Shown here: positions 33,979-42,264 of the stretch, one piece after another
How positions within the stretch are numbered: position 1 is the stretch's first letter
How the letters are laid out: every line of letters starts with the position of its first letter
Source of the DNA: Microbacterium oxydans
Lineage (GTDB): Bacteria > Actinomycetota > Actinomycetes > Actinomycetales > Microbacteriaceae
Direction of reading: 5' to 3'
Assembly: GCF_000956405.1 (NCBI RefSeq)
Contig: NZ_JYIV01000019.1
Span: forward strand, 1-64,000
Length of the DNA stretch: 64,000 nt
The notes under the pieces: generated by a model
The model's input: the letters and a program-made list of their open reading frames with translations, nothing else
Told to the model about the DNA's origin: nothing
Database searches by the model: none
Position numbers and translations under genes: made by a program

Positions 33979-34347
33979 ATGATCCCCAGCCCCCGCCGAT
34001 CGGCATGGCCGCCCCTGCTGCTCGCGATCGCCCTCGAGGTGAGTGCGACCCTCTCGCTCCGAGCCGCCGAAGGGTTCGCGCATCCGCTCTGGCTCATCGT
34101 CGTGGTGCTCGGCTACACGGGGTCGCTCTGGCTGCTGTCGGTCGTGCTCGACCGCGGGATGGCCGTCGGCGTCGCGTACGGCATCTGGTCGGCGATCGGC
34201 GTCGTTCTCACCGCCGCGCTCGGCACGGTGCTGTTCGGCGAGCTGCTGGGGCCGGTGCAGATCATCGGCGTCGGAGTGATCGTGGTCGGCGTGCTGCTGG
34301 TCGAACTCGGATCCCATACGCGCGAGACGACGGAGGCGACGCCATGA
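33979..34347 (+). CDS. Small multidrug resistance (SMR) protein, first subunit of a pair
   Basis: 122 residues, four transmembrane helices. SMR hallmarks: the membrane-embedded glutamate in LLLAIALEVSATLSLRAAEG in helix 1, VAYGIWSAIGVVLTA in helix 3 and VIVVGVLLVELGS in helix 4. AAAGG precedes the ATG at 33979. Overlaps the next SMR gene by ATGA, so the two very probably form a heterodimer (EbrAB/paired-SMR type) in the inner membrane, exporting cationic compounds or guanidinium-like metabolites with proton exchange. Confidence 0.93.
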   Translation: MIPSPRRSAWPPLLLAIALEVSATLSLRAAEGFAHPLWLIVVVLGYTGSLWLLSVVLDRGMAVGVAYGIWSAIGVVLTAALGTVLFGELLGPVQIIGVGVIVVGVLLVELGSHTRETTEATP

Positions 34348-34667
34348 CCTGGGTGTTCCTGGCCCTCGCGATCGCGAGCGAGGTCACGGCCACGCTGAGC
34401 CTGCGCGCATCCGAGGGGCTGCGCCGTCGCCGCTGGATCCCCGTGATCGTCGTCGGCTACCTCGCCGCCTTCACCCTGCTGGGCACGATCCTCGCGATGG
34501 GGATGCCGGTGGGCGTCGCCTACGGGATCTGGGCCGCCGTCGGTGTCGCGCTCACCGCGGTGCTCGGGCGGGTGATCTTCAAGGACCACTTCTCCGCCAT
34601 GATGGCCGTCGGAGTCGCGCTGATCGCGGTCGGCGTGGGGATGATCGAGTTCGGCGGCGGGCACTGA
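34344..34667 (+). CDS. Small multidrug resistance (SMR) protein, second subunit of a pair
   Basis: 107 residues, four transmembrane helices. Conserved Glu in FLALAIASEVTATLSLRASEG, then MPVGVAYGIWAAVGVALTA and VALIAVGVGMIEFG. It is translationally coupled to the preceding SMR gene, and the pair differ in length and loop charges, as expected for obligate heterodimers. Substrate not determinable; no regulator gene adjacent. Confidence 0.93.
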   Translation: MTWVFLALAIASEVTATLSLRASEGLRRRRWIPVIVVGYLAAFTLLGTILAMGMPVGVAYGIWAAVGVALTAVLGRVIFKDHFSAMMAVGVALIAVGVGMIEFGGGH

Positions 34668-34708
34668 CCACAGCGCGCCCTGCGCTTCTCTCGCACACCT
34701 GTTTTACG

Positions 34709-34726
34709 TCTACACTGGTGGAATAA
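34709..34726 (+). promoter_or_regulatory. TCTAC...GGAAwAA motif, copy C (before amidohydrolase)
   Basis: TCTACACTGGTGGAATAA immediately before and overlapping the ATG. It matches 14 of 18 bases of the element upstream of the peptide ABC operon (43892-43909). It also forms an imperfect dyad with CACACCTGT (34694-34702) on its left. TACACT (34711-34716) could be a -10. Confidence 0.35.
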
Positions 34727-36072
34727 TGACACAGTCACTCCACGGCGACGATGCCGACCTGATCATCCGCGGTGGCCGCATCCACACCCTCGATCCCTTC
34801 GACACGGTCACGGAGTCGCTCGCCATCCGTGACGGGGTGGTCGTCGCTCGCGGTGCGGAGGCGGAGGCACTGGATTCCCGCGCGGTGATCGAGCTGGACG
34901 GGCGCACTGCGATCCCCGGCATCAACGACGCCCATCTGCACGCCGCATGGCTGGGGGCACGGTGGCCGCATCTCTTCTTCTCCGACACATCCCCGGAGGA
35001 GCAGCCGTCCGGGCGGCTCGTGTCGACGTCGGGGGAACGCCGGTCGGCGCTGCGACGCGCGTGGGCACTGCTCGCCGAGCTCGGCATCACGAGCTACACC
35101 GAGCCGGGGATCGGCCCCGGCGAGGACGACGGCGAGACCGGATGCTTCGGCTCCGACATGCTCGACACCTACCTCGAGTTGCATCGCGAGCGCGCACAGA
35201 CTTCCCGCGTGACCCTGCTGAGGCTGTTCGGCACGCTCGACGGCGAGAGCACGCTCGACGACTTCGAGCGCGGGGTGCACATCCCCGCACCGTCCTCCGA
35301 CCCCCGATGGCTCGCGATCCCCGGCGTGAAGATCTTCGCCGACGGCATCCCGCCGATGGCCACCGCCTGGGTCGAGGAACCCTACGCCGACGGCACCACG
35401 GGCAGCCTGCTCACCCGCGGCGAGCCCGACGCCCGCACCGCCTTCCGACGCATGCTCGAACTGGCCTCTGCCCGCGGGCTGCAGATCGCGGTGCACGCGA
35501 CGGGTGACCGTTCGATCGCGGAGTTCCTGTCCGTGCTGGAGGGCGTGCACGGACAGCACCCCACGCCGTCGGGTCCGCACTACGTCGTCCACGGCGATCT
35601 CGCCACGACCGAGCAGATCGCCAGGATGGGGCGCATCGGCGCGGGGTTCGCGGTGCAGCCGCTGATCGCGGCGCACACGCACTCCTGGGCGGCGATGCAG
35701 GTGGGAGAGGCCAGACTCGCCTCCGCCTGGCCGCTCGCCGAGATGCTGGCCTCGGATGCGCTGACCACGATCACGAGCGACTCCCCCATCGCGAGCCCGG
35801 ACTGGCGGTTGAGTCTCGACGCGTCCCTCGCGCTGCTCACCGCCGCCGATGTCGCGGACGACGCGGGCACCAGGAACCGACTGCTGCGCTCCGTCACTGT
35901 CGACCCCGCGCGACAGGATGGCGCCTCGACATGGAAGGGTTCGCTGGACGTCGGCATGGTCGCCGACGTCACCGTCCTGGATGAGGACCCGCTGGCCCCC
36001 GGACGCGACCTCGCGACGGTCGGCATCGCCCGCACGATCGTGGACGGGCGCACGGTCTTCTCCTGCGACTGA
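34726..36072 (+). CDS. Amidohydrolase-superfamily protein, YtcJ-like
   Basis: 448 residues, somewhat shorter than typical YtcJ (about 530). Composite-domain start ADLIIRGGRIHTLDPFD, first metal pair IPGINDAHLHAAW (D-x-H-x-H region), a candidate lysine in PGVKIFADGIPPM, metal histidines in AVHATGDRS and YVVHGDL, and the late aspartate in TITSDSP. The C-terminal closing strand VTVLDEDPLAPG is normal. Zinc- or iron-dependent hydrolysis of amide, cyclic-amide or ester bonds. Single gene, convergent with the methyltransferase operon through a shared terminator; a shared upstream motif hints at co-regulation with the peptide importer. Start has only a weak GGTGG. Confidence 0.9.
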   Translation: MTQSLHGDDADLIIRGGRIHTLDPFDTVTESLAIRDGVVVARGAEAEALDSRAVIELDGRTAIPGINDAHLHAAWLGARWPHLFFSDTSPEEQPSGRLVSTSGERRSALRRAWALLAELGITSYTEPGIGPGEDDGETGCFGSDMLDTYLELHRERAQTSRVTLLRLFGTLDGESTLDDFERGVHIPAPSSDPRWLAIPGVKIFADGIPPMATAWVEEPYADGTTGSLLTRGEPDARTAFRRMLELASARGLQIAVHATGDRSIAEFLSVLEGVHGQHPTPSGPHYVVHGDLATTEQIARMGRIGAGFAVQPLIAAHTHSWAAMQVGEARLASAWPLAEMLASDALTTITSDSPIASPDWRLSLDASLALLTAADVADDAGTRNRLLRSVTVDPARQDGASTWKGSLDVGMVADVTVLDEDPLAPGRDLATVGIARTIVDGRTVFSCD

Positions 36073-36096
36073 TCCCGGAAAGCGACGTACGGAAAC

Positions 36097-36128
36097 GGCG
36101 GGCGGCATGTTCACGCATGCCGCCCGCC
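36097..36128. terminator. Bidirectional terminator hairpin
   Basis: Perfect 13-bp stem (GGCGGGCGGCATG / CATGCCGCCCGCC) with a 6-base loop, between the convergent amidohydrolase and methyltransferase genes. Confidence 0.85.
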
Positions 36129-36189
36129 TCTGATCCCCCTCGGACCAGTCGTATGTCCCGGCACCGGTCTCCCGGCGCCGGGACGAGTC

Positions 36190-37179
36190 TCACACCGCGG
36201 TCGCCACGAGCACCCGCGGGCTGCCGGGCAGGGCGACCTTGTCGCGCACCGACCAGCCGGCGTCGGCGAGCCACCCGCGCACCTCGGCCTCGGGATAGAC
36301 GACGGTGCCGTCGATCACGAGGTACTCGCCCGCGTGCAGGGCGTCGAGCCCGCGCTGCTCCGCATCCTCGTCCAGGAAGAAATCGAGCACGGTCAGGGTC
36401 GCGCCGTCGACGGCGGCCGCCCGCAGGTTGCGGAAGATCTGCGCGTTCTCCTCGGCGGAGAAGCGGTGGATCACGTGGTTCGCGAAGACCGCGTCATACT
36501 CCCCCTCGGGAGCGGTGGTCGCCGTGTCGCCGACCTCGACCGTGGCACGCTCCTGCACGCCCGCAGCCGCGACCGCGTCGGCGATGCCGTCTTCGAAGCC
36601 GGGAGCGTAGAGGAACGTCGTGTGCAGCTCGGGGTTGTCGGCCATGACGGACAGCGCGAACTCGGCGGACAGTCCACCGAAGTCGAGCGCCCTGGTCGCG
36701 CCGTCGAGGTCGACGTGGCGGCCGAACTCCTGCGCGTGCAGACGGTTGTACGTCATGACACCGGCCATGAAGGTCGCCCAACGGGCGTCGTCCATCTGCA
36801 GGTCTCCCGGTTCGGTCGTGTCCACCGTGTGTGCGAACTGCAGCCAGTGCGGATAGCTGATCTCGTCGAGGAACGTGAGGAACGGGGCGAGGTCGATCGC
36901 CGCCTCGTCGCCGACCAGGTACGCGGCGGCATCCTCGGCGAGCGCGTAGCGTCCGCCGGTCCGGGTGAGCAGGCCCTTGGCGGTCATCGCGTCAGCGAGC
37001 AGCGTCGCGATGCGCTCGCTGACCGCGCACCGCTCGGCGATCGCGGCAGCCGTGTCCGCCCCGTCGGCGATCGCGGCGAACAGGCCGATCCTGCTGGCCT
37101 GGAAGAGCTGCTTGGAGGCCATGTAGCCGGTGGCGATGTCGAGGATCCGCGCCGCGTCGGCGGTGGGGGTGTCGGTCAT
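36190..37179 (-). CDS. Methyltransferase-fold protein with plant-O-methyltransferase-type dimerisation domain, degenerate SAM motifs
   Basis: 329 residues from the ATG at 37179 (AAAGG upstream). N-terminal winged-helix dimerisation domain (about 10-90: YMASKQLFQASRIGLFAAIA, AIAERCAVSERIATLLADAM). C-terminal Rossmann domain like hydroxyneurosporene/acetylserotonin O-methyltransferases. The glycine-rich SAM loop expected as DxGGGxG reads DFGGLSAEF at 166-174, and the acidic residue after the second strand is replaced in FLYAPGFED. The HVIHRFSAEENAQIFRNL block is intact. It may bind SAM weakly, do non-methyl chemistry or be a pseudoenzyme. Last gene of the peptide-importer operon or its own unit. 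Confidence 0.8.
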   Translation of the reverse strand: MTDTPTADAARILDIATGYMASKQLFQASRIGLFAAIADGADTAAAIAERCAVSERIATLLADAMTAKGLLTRTGGRYALAEDAAAYLVGDEAAIDLAPFLTFLDEISYPHWLQFAHTVDTTEPGDLQMDDARWATFMAGVMTYNRLHAQEFGRHVDLDGATRALDFGGLSAEFALSVMADNPELHTTFLYAPGFEDGIADAVAAAGVQERATVEVGDTATTAPEGEYDAVFANHVIHRFSAEENAQIFRNLRAAAVDGATLTVLDFFLDEDAEQRGLDALHAGEYLVIDGTVVYPEAEVRGWLADAGWSVRDKVALPGSPRVLVATAV

Positions 37180-37196
37180 GAGCGAGCCTTTCGGAT

Positions 37197-37218
37197 TATC
37201 TACGAGTGTTGGAAATAA
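37197..37218 (-). promoter_or_regulatory. Promoter and TCTAC...GGAAwAA motif, copy B
   Basis: Between the hydrolase stop and the methyltransferase start. TAGATA (37197-37202, minus strand) can be a -10. The plus strand reads TCTACGAGTGTTGGAAATAA (37199-37218), similar to copy A at 43892. Indicates a secondary promoter within the operon. Confidence 0.4.
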
Positions 37219-37253
37219 AGAGCATGGTTGAAGCCGGGTGTCGTGGGGTGGTC

Positions 37254-37964
37254 TCAGTCCGCGAGGAACTCCCACACCGCAGTCCGGAACTCCGGTGCGT
37301 GCAGGGCCGCGAGATGGTCGCCGGGAACACGCCGGGTCCGCGCGTCGGCTAGCAGCGCCGCGAGGTCGTCGATCCCCGCGGCCATCCCGTCGTCGACTCC
37401 ACCGATCAGGAGGACCGGAACGCTCGGCCCGCTGCGATCGGCGACGAACGGCTCCGCTGCCAGGCCCTCGATCAGATCGAGCAGGTCGGCAGGACGGTTG
37501 CCCGGCATCGACACCATGCCGAGGATCGTGCCCGTGAGCGGATCGTCCGGCGCGCTGCCGTCTGCGAGGGAGGCTCGCGCGGCCGGGAGGTCGACGAAGG
37601 AGAAGGGCTCCCCCGCGCTGAGCCCGCCGAGCACGAGCCGCCGCACGGCGAGGTCGGGACGGCACGCGACATCCCACGCGAGCCGTGCACCCAGCGAGTA
37701 GCCGACGAGGTCGACCTCCTGCTCACCGACGGCTGCACGGATCGACGCGGCGATGGCGTCGATCACGGCCGAGGTCGTCGCGGTCCCGAGCGCGATGCTG
37801 TCGCCGTGAGCCGGAAGGTCGATCACCACACGCGGTCGACCGCCGAGGACGGCCTCCCACTCGCTTTCGGGCCAGTCCAGACGCCCCCGCGAGGCCAGGC
37901 CGTGCAGGAACACGACCGGGCGCCCCGCTCCCGGATGGTGCGAGACGGACAGTGGTGCGGTCAT
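37254..37964 (-). CDS. Alpha/beta hydrolase
   Basis: 236 residues. Oxyanion-hole region VVFLHGLASRGRLDW, then PAHGDS, nucleophile elbow GYSLGA (Ser at about 92), acid-containing loop LLIGGVDDGM and C-terminal catalytic His in PGDHLAALHAPEF. Compact 2-succinyl-benzoate-synthase/MhpC-like fold; esterase, C-C hydrolase or lactonase activity possible. Located between a TetR gene and the methyltransferase-like gene, so a joint role on a regulated small molecule is likely. No signal peptide: cytoplasmic. Confidence 0.88.
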   Translation of the reverse strand: MTAPLSVSHHPGAGRPVVFLHGLASRGRLDWPESEWEAVLGGRPRVVIDLPAHGDSIALGTATTSAVIDAIAASIRAAVGEQEVDLVGYSLGARLAWDVACRPDLAVRRLVLGGLSAGEPFSFVDLPAARASLADGSAPDDPLTGTILGMVSMPGNRPADLLDLIEGLAAEPFVADRSGPSVPVLLIGGVDDGMAAGIDDLAALLADARTRRVPGDHLAALHAPEFRTAVWEFLAD

Positions 37965-37998
37965 GAGGCGCCTTCCTCTCGAATGCGGCGCCTCGCGG

Positions 37999-38586
37999 TC
38001 AGCGGAGTCGCGCCAGGAACTTCCGGATGTAGTCCTCGTAGTCGGCGATGCGCTCGCCTTCGGGATACATGAGGTTGATCACCGTCGCTCCGACGGCGAC
38101 CGAGATGAACTCGTTCGCGAGGGCCGCATAGTCCTGATCCCGGATGGATCCGGCATCGCGCGCCGCCGCCATCCGCTCGACGAGCATCGCGTGCCACCGC
38201 GCGAGATGCGTGCGATAGAGCACCGTGAGCTGATCGTTCGACATCGCGTACTCCCAGAGGGCGAGGAGCACACGTCCGCTCGCGATCTCCCCGACGCTGC
38301 TCGGCAGCGTGCCTTCGAGCACCTGCTGGAGCATCCGCTCGGGCGTCGCACCGTCCGAGATCGACTCCTGGAGCCAGGTGTCGTGCTCGAGCAGCACGGT
38401 CTCGAAGGTGGCGGCGACGATGCTCTCCTTCCCGGGGAAGTAGTGCTTCAGGGCCCCGTTCGCGAATCCGGCCTCGGCAGCGATGCTGCGCATGGTCGCC
38501 GCCTCGAATCCGCCCTTCAGGATGATGCTCTTCGCCACCTCGACGATGTCCCGTCGACGCTGGTCGTGGTCGATGATCTTCGGCAT
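37999..38586 (-). CDS. TetR-family transcriptional regulator
   Basis: 195 residues from the ATG at 38586; an in-frame upstream extension lacks support and AAGGACGAC precedes this ATG. N-terminal HTH typical of TetR (ARSIILKGG-like first helix, then MRSIAAEAGFANGALKHYFPGKESI at about 30-54), C-terminal ligand domain with FISVAVGATVIN. Sits inside the minus-strand operon between the ABC importer genes and the hydrolase. Candidate controller of copies A, B and C of the TCTAC...GGAAwAA motif. Confidence 0.92.
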   Translation of the reverse strand: MPKIIDHDQRRRDIVEVAKSIILKGGFEAATMRSIAAEAGFANGALKHYFPGKESIVAATFETVLLEHDTWLQESISDGATPERMLQQVLEGTLPSSVGEIASGRVLLALWEYAMSNDQLTVLYRTHLARWHAMLVERMAAARDAGSIRDQDYAALANEFISVAVGATVINLMYPEGERIADYEDYIRKFLARLR

Positions 38587-38633
38587 GTCGTCCTTCCGGC
38601 CGATTCTGCTGCGTGGAGTGTTCCGGCCTGGAG

Positions 38634-39467
38634 CTACCGTACCGCCGCATCGCGCACCTCCCGCAGAGCGAGCCACTGCGCACGGCGCTCACGCTGGGCG
38701 CGCGGATCGGCGACCGGCGAGGCCAGCCGGAGCCGCTCGGAGTAGGGATGCTCGGGCGCGCGGGTCACCTGCTCGCCCTCGCCGACCTCGACCAGCTCGC
38801 CGCGGTACATCACCGCGACCCGATGGCAGACCCGCCGCACGACGCCCAGGTCGTGGGAGACGAAGAGGTAGGCCACACCGGTGTCGCGCTGCAGCTCGAT
38901 GAACAGGTCGAGGATCGTCGCCTGCGTGGTGAGGTCGAGCGCACTCACCGGCTCGTCGCACACGATCAGGCGAGGACCCCGCACCAGAGCGCGGGCGATC
39001 GCGACCCGTTGCCTCTGTCCGCCGGAGAACTCGCTCGGATACCGATCCACCGACGTCGACGGCAGCCGCACACGATCGAGCATCTCCCGCACCTTCGCCT
39101 CTGCGGCCCTGACACCGATTCCGGTGGTGAGCAACGGCTCGGTGAGGATGTCGCCGATCGTCATGGCAGGATTCAGCGAACCGTAGGGATCCTGGAAGAC
39201 GACCTGCACGTCGTCGGCGAGCGCTCGGCGATCACGGGTGCCGAGGCGGCTGATCTCCCGCCCGTCGAACCGGATGCTGCCGGCCGTCACGGGAGCCAGC
39301 CCGAGGATGGCCTTGCCGAGCGTCGACTTCCCCGACCCGGACTCTCCGACCAGACCGAGGCACTCCCCCGGTGCGATGTCGAGGGAGACGCCGTGCAGTG
39401 CCCGGTAGGCCTGCCGTCCGCGGCCGTACTCCACGACCAGGTCGTTCACCTCGAGCAGCGCGTTCAT
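38634..39467 (-). CDS. Oligopeptide-type ABC transporter ATP-binding protein (DppF/OppF-like)
   Basis: 277 residues. Walker A GLVGESGSGKSTL at about 40-52, Q-loop VFQDPYGSLNP, signature FSGGQRQRVAIARALV, Walker B LIVCDEPVSALD, H-loop FVSHDLGVVRRV, and the C-terminal oligopeptide/dipeptide tail (APEHPYSERL). The usual cysteine cluster at the very end is absent. Overlaps the DppCD fusion gene by ATGA. Energises import of peptides or related compounds. Confidence 0.95.
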   Translation of the reverse strand: MNALLEVNDLVVEYGRGRQAYRALHGVSLDIAPGECLGLVGESGSGKSTLGKAILGLAPVTAGSIRFDGREISRLGTRDRRALADDVQVVFQDPYGSLNPAMTIGDILTEPLLTTGIGVRAAEAKVREMLDRVRLPSTSVDRYPSEFSGGQRQRVAIARALVRGPRLIVCDEPVSALDLTTQATILDLFIELQRDTGVAYLFVSHDLGVVRRVCHRVAVMYRGELVEVGEGEQVTRAPEHPYSERLRLASPVADPRAQRERRAQWLALREVRDAAVR

Positions 39468-41257
39468 GCGGGGACTCCCGTCGTACGGCGGTCGAGCTCG
39501 GCTCGACCCTCGGCGTCGTCGAGCGACGCGGCGATCAGTTCTCGCGTGTAGTCGACGGTGGGGGCGGCGAAGAGGTCGTCGACCGGGCCGGACTCCACGA
39601 TGTCGCCGCCGCGCATCACGATCACCCGATCGCAGATGTCCGCCACGACGCCGAAGTTGTGCGTGACGATGAGCAACGCCATCCCGTACTCCGCCTGCAG
39701 CTCGCGCAGCAGCTCCAGGACCTCGGCCTGCACCGTGACGTCGAGCGCGGTCGTCGGTTCGTCGGCGACGAGGAGCGACGGCTTGCCGGCGATCGCCCCC
39801 GCGATCAGCACCCGCTGCGCCATGCCTCCGGACACCTGATGCGGGTAGCTGCGCATCACCCGGCCGGGGTCGGTGAGGCCCACTCGCACGAGCATCGCCC
39901 TCGCCCGCTCCTTCGCCGCGGCCTTGCTGAGCCCGTGCGTGCGGCGCAGCGGCTCGACCAGCTGATGGCCGATCGTATACGAGGGGTCGAGGTTGCTCAT
40001 CGGCTCCTGCGGCACGTAGCCGATGGAGCGCCCCAGCAGGGCATGACGCTGCGCGGGTGTCGCCCGCGTGACGTCGACACCGCCGACCCAGATCGCGTCG
40101 GCGGTCGCCCGGCCGGTGGCCGGAAGCAGGTCGAGCACCGAGAAGACCGTCTGCGACTTGCCGGATCCCGACTCGCCGACGATGCCGACGACCTCGCCGG
40201 GGGCGACGTCGAGGGTCACCCCGTGCACCACCTCGGTCTCGCCGTTCGGGGTGGCGTGCACGACCCTGAGGTTCTCCACGCGCAGAGCCGAGGCCTCCGC
40301 GGTGTGATGCGTGGTGCCCGTCGGCGCGGTCATGGCCGGGACGTCACCGGGGACGGCGTCGTGCTTCCGACGACGGGGCACCCGCGGCGTGCGCACCTGC
40401 ACCAGCTCGGCGAGCGTCGACCCCATGATCGCGAGCACCGCGATCGTGAGCCCGAGAGCTGCCGACGGCCACAGCAGCATGAGCGGATAGGTGAGCATGA
40501 GGCGGAAGCCCTCCAGCATCATGGCTCCCCAGCTCGGGACGTTGGAGTCGCCGATGCCGAGGAACTGGAGGCCGGCCTGCATGCCCATCGCGATGCCGGC
40601 GGTGAGTGCCGTCTGGATGATCACGGACGGGTAGACGGCCTTGACCACGTGACGGAAGATGATCCGCGCGTCGGACAGCCCGGAAACCTTCGCGGCGTCG
40701 ATGTACTGCTCTCCGCGCACGGCGAGTGTCTGCGAGCGGGCGATGCGGAAGTATCCGGGCACCATGAAGACGCCGACGGTGGCCATCAGGAGCTCGAAGT
40801 TGTTACGGGATCCTGCGGCCACGACGAGCAGGATGATCATGCCGGGGATCGACTGCAGGGCATCGCTGATCCAGGTGGAGACCCGGTCGAACGCTCCCCC
40901 GAAATAGCCGGCCGCGACACCGGAGGGCACACCGATCAGGAGGGCGGTGACGATCGTGATGAGTGCACCCCACAGCGTCGTGCGGGTGCCGTAGATGAGG
41001 CGGCTGAGGATGTCCCGACCCGTCGAGTCGCCACCGAGCAGATGCTCCGGTCCCGGTGCGGCCTTCGCGGCGGACAGATCGACGAAGTTGGGGTCCATGG
41101 GTGCGAGCAGCGGGGCGAGGACACCCACCAGCACGATGAGCACGAAGATCGCGAGCGGGATGTACCCGCCGGGGTGACGGAGGAACCGCCGGAACAGGCT
41201 CGACCTCCGCTTCTGCGCTGCACGGTCGAATGCGACCCTGATGTCTGTCGTGGTCAT
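39464..41257 (-). CDS. Fused oligopeptide ABC permease / ATP-binding protein (DppC-DppD)
   Basis: 597 residues in one uninterrupted frame. Residues about 1-290 are a DppC-type permease: N-terminal LFRRFLRHPGGYIPLAIFV, TGRDILSRLIYGTRTTLWGA, coupling loop DAAKVSGLSDARIIFRHVV. After the linker PRRRKHDAVPGDVPA comes a DppD-type ATPase with Walker A GESGSGKSQTVFS (about 345), QEPMSNLDPS, signature VSGGMAQRVLIAGAI and Walker B LLVADEPTTALD. The frame stays open upstream past the start, but the conserved DppC N-terminus fixes ATG 41257. Such fusions occur in several actinobacteria. Overlaps both neighbours by ATGA. Confidence 0.94.
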   Translation of the reverse strand: MTTTDIRVAFDRAAQKRRSSLFRRFLRHPGGYIPLAIFVLIVLVGVLAPLLAPMDPNFVDLSAAKAAPGPEHLLGGDSTGRDILSRLIYGTRTTLWGALITIVTALLIGVPSGVAAGYFGGAFDRVSTWISDALQSIPGMIILLVVAAGSRNNFELLMATVGVFMVPGYFRIARSQTLAVRGEQYIDAAKVSGLSDARIIFRHVVKAVYPSVIIQTALTAGIAMGMQAGLQFLGIGDSNVPSWGAMMLEGFRLMLTYPLMLLWPSAALGLTIAVLAIMGSTLAELVQVRTPRVPRRRKHDAVPGDVPAMTAPTGTTHHTAEASALRVENLRVVHATPNGETEVVHGVTLDVAPGEVVGIVGESGSGKSQTVFSVLDLLPATGRATADAIWVGGVDVTRATPAQRHALLGRSIGYVPQEPMSNLDPSYTIGHQLVEPLRRTHGLSKAAAKERARAMLVRVGLTDPGRVMRSYPHQVSGGMAQRVLIAGAIAGKPSLLVADEPTTALDVTVQAEVLELLRELQAEYGMALLIVTHNFGVVADICDRVIVMRGGDIVESGPVDDLFAAPTVDYTRELIAASLDDAEGRAELDRRTTGVPA

Positions 41258-42195
41258 GCGACGCGCACCTTCGGATTGATCCAGCCGAGCACGAGGTCGA
41301 GCAGGAGGTTGATGAGGACGACGAAGACGACGGAGACGACCGTGATGCCGAGCAGCATGGGGATGTCGCCGTTCTGCGATGACTGGTTCGTGAGCTGGCC
41401 GAGACCCGGGAGGCTGAAGATCTGCTCGACCACGATCGCACCGGAGAGCAGTCCCACGAACATGAGCGCGATCACGGTGAGGGCCGCCGGAGAGGCGTTG
41501 CGCAGGATGTGCAGGTTGACGCGGGCGGCGGAGAGCCCTCGGCTGCGAAGCGTGCGCACCCAGTCCTGTCGGCTCTGCGCGATGACGGCATTGCGCAGCT
41601 GCTCCGACACGGCGACGATGCCGCCCAGCGCGAGAGAGATCGCCGGAAGGGTGATGGAGCGCAGCCAGCCGTCGACGGATTGCGTCGGGGGCACGTAGCC
41701 CACGGCCGGGAACCACTTCAGCTGCACGGCGAGCCACATCACCAGCACGAGGCTGACCCAGAATCCGGGGAGGGCGAACAGCACGACGGAGATGCCCTTG
41801 ATGATGCGGTCGAACCACGTGCCGGGTCGGAGTCCGGTGATCATGCCGAAGGCGGTGCCGACGATCGCGGTGATGAGCGTCGCGAAGGTCACCACGCTCA
41901 GCGTCACCGGGACCTTGATCGCGAGCTGCGCGCTCACCGGCTGGAAGTTGCGCCAGGAGACACCGAAGTCGAGCAGCACGGCGTGTGAGAGCCAGTCCCA
42001 GAACTGCACGAGGAGCGGACGGTCGAGGCCGATCTTCTCGGCCAACGCCGCCTGCTGCGCGGGGCTCGCCGTGGTGCCGAGCAGGGATGCGGTCGGGTCG
42101 CTGATGGCGAGGTGCGCCAGGAAGAACGTGCCGATCGAGACCGCGACGAGCAGGAGGATGCCGGACAGCACCCGCTTCGCCGTGAACACAAGCAT
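41254..42195 (-). CDS. Oligopeptide-type ABC transporter permease (DppB-like)
   Basis: 313 residues, six transmembrane helices. N-terminal FTAKRVLSGILLLVAVSIGTFFLAHLA, periplasmic DPTASLLG, QFWDWLSHAVLLDFGVSW, coupling loop WVRTLRSRGLSAARVNLHILRN, and PGLGQLTNQSSQNGDIPMLLG. Forms the channel with the permease half of the fusion protein. Separated from the binding-protein gene by a hairpin that probably lowers its expression relative to the binding protein. Confidence 0.95.
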   Translation of the reverse strand: MLVFTAKRVLSGILLLVAVSIGTFFLAHLAISDPTASLLGTTASPAQQAALAEKIGLDRPLLVQFWDWLSHAVLLDFGVSWRNFQPVSAQLAIKVPVTLSVVTFATLITAIVGTAFGMITGLRPGTWFDRIIKGISVVLFALPGFWVSLVLVMWLAVQLKWFPAVGYVPPTQSVDGWLRSITLPAISLALGGIVAVSEQLRNAVIAQSRQDWVRTLRSRGLSAARVNLHILRNASPAALTVIALMFVGLLSGAIVVEQIFSLPGLGQLTNQSSQNGDIPMLLGITVVSVVFVVLINLLLDLVLGWINPKVRVA

Positions 42196-42227
42196 GAGAA
42201 CCTCTGGAGGGTCGGAGGGGGAAGGGT

Positions 42228-42258
42228 CCGGGGGCGGCCGTGGCGTGGCCGCCCCCGG
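42228..42258 (-). terminator. Intercistronic hairpin between binding protein and permease genes
   Basis: 12-bp perfect stem CCGGGGGCGGCC / GGCCGCCCCCGG with a 7-base loop, directly after the binding-protein stop and upstream of the DppB-like start. No T-run; likely a partial terminator or mRNA-stabilising stem. Confidence 0.7.
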
Positions 42259-42264
42259 AGGGCA

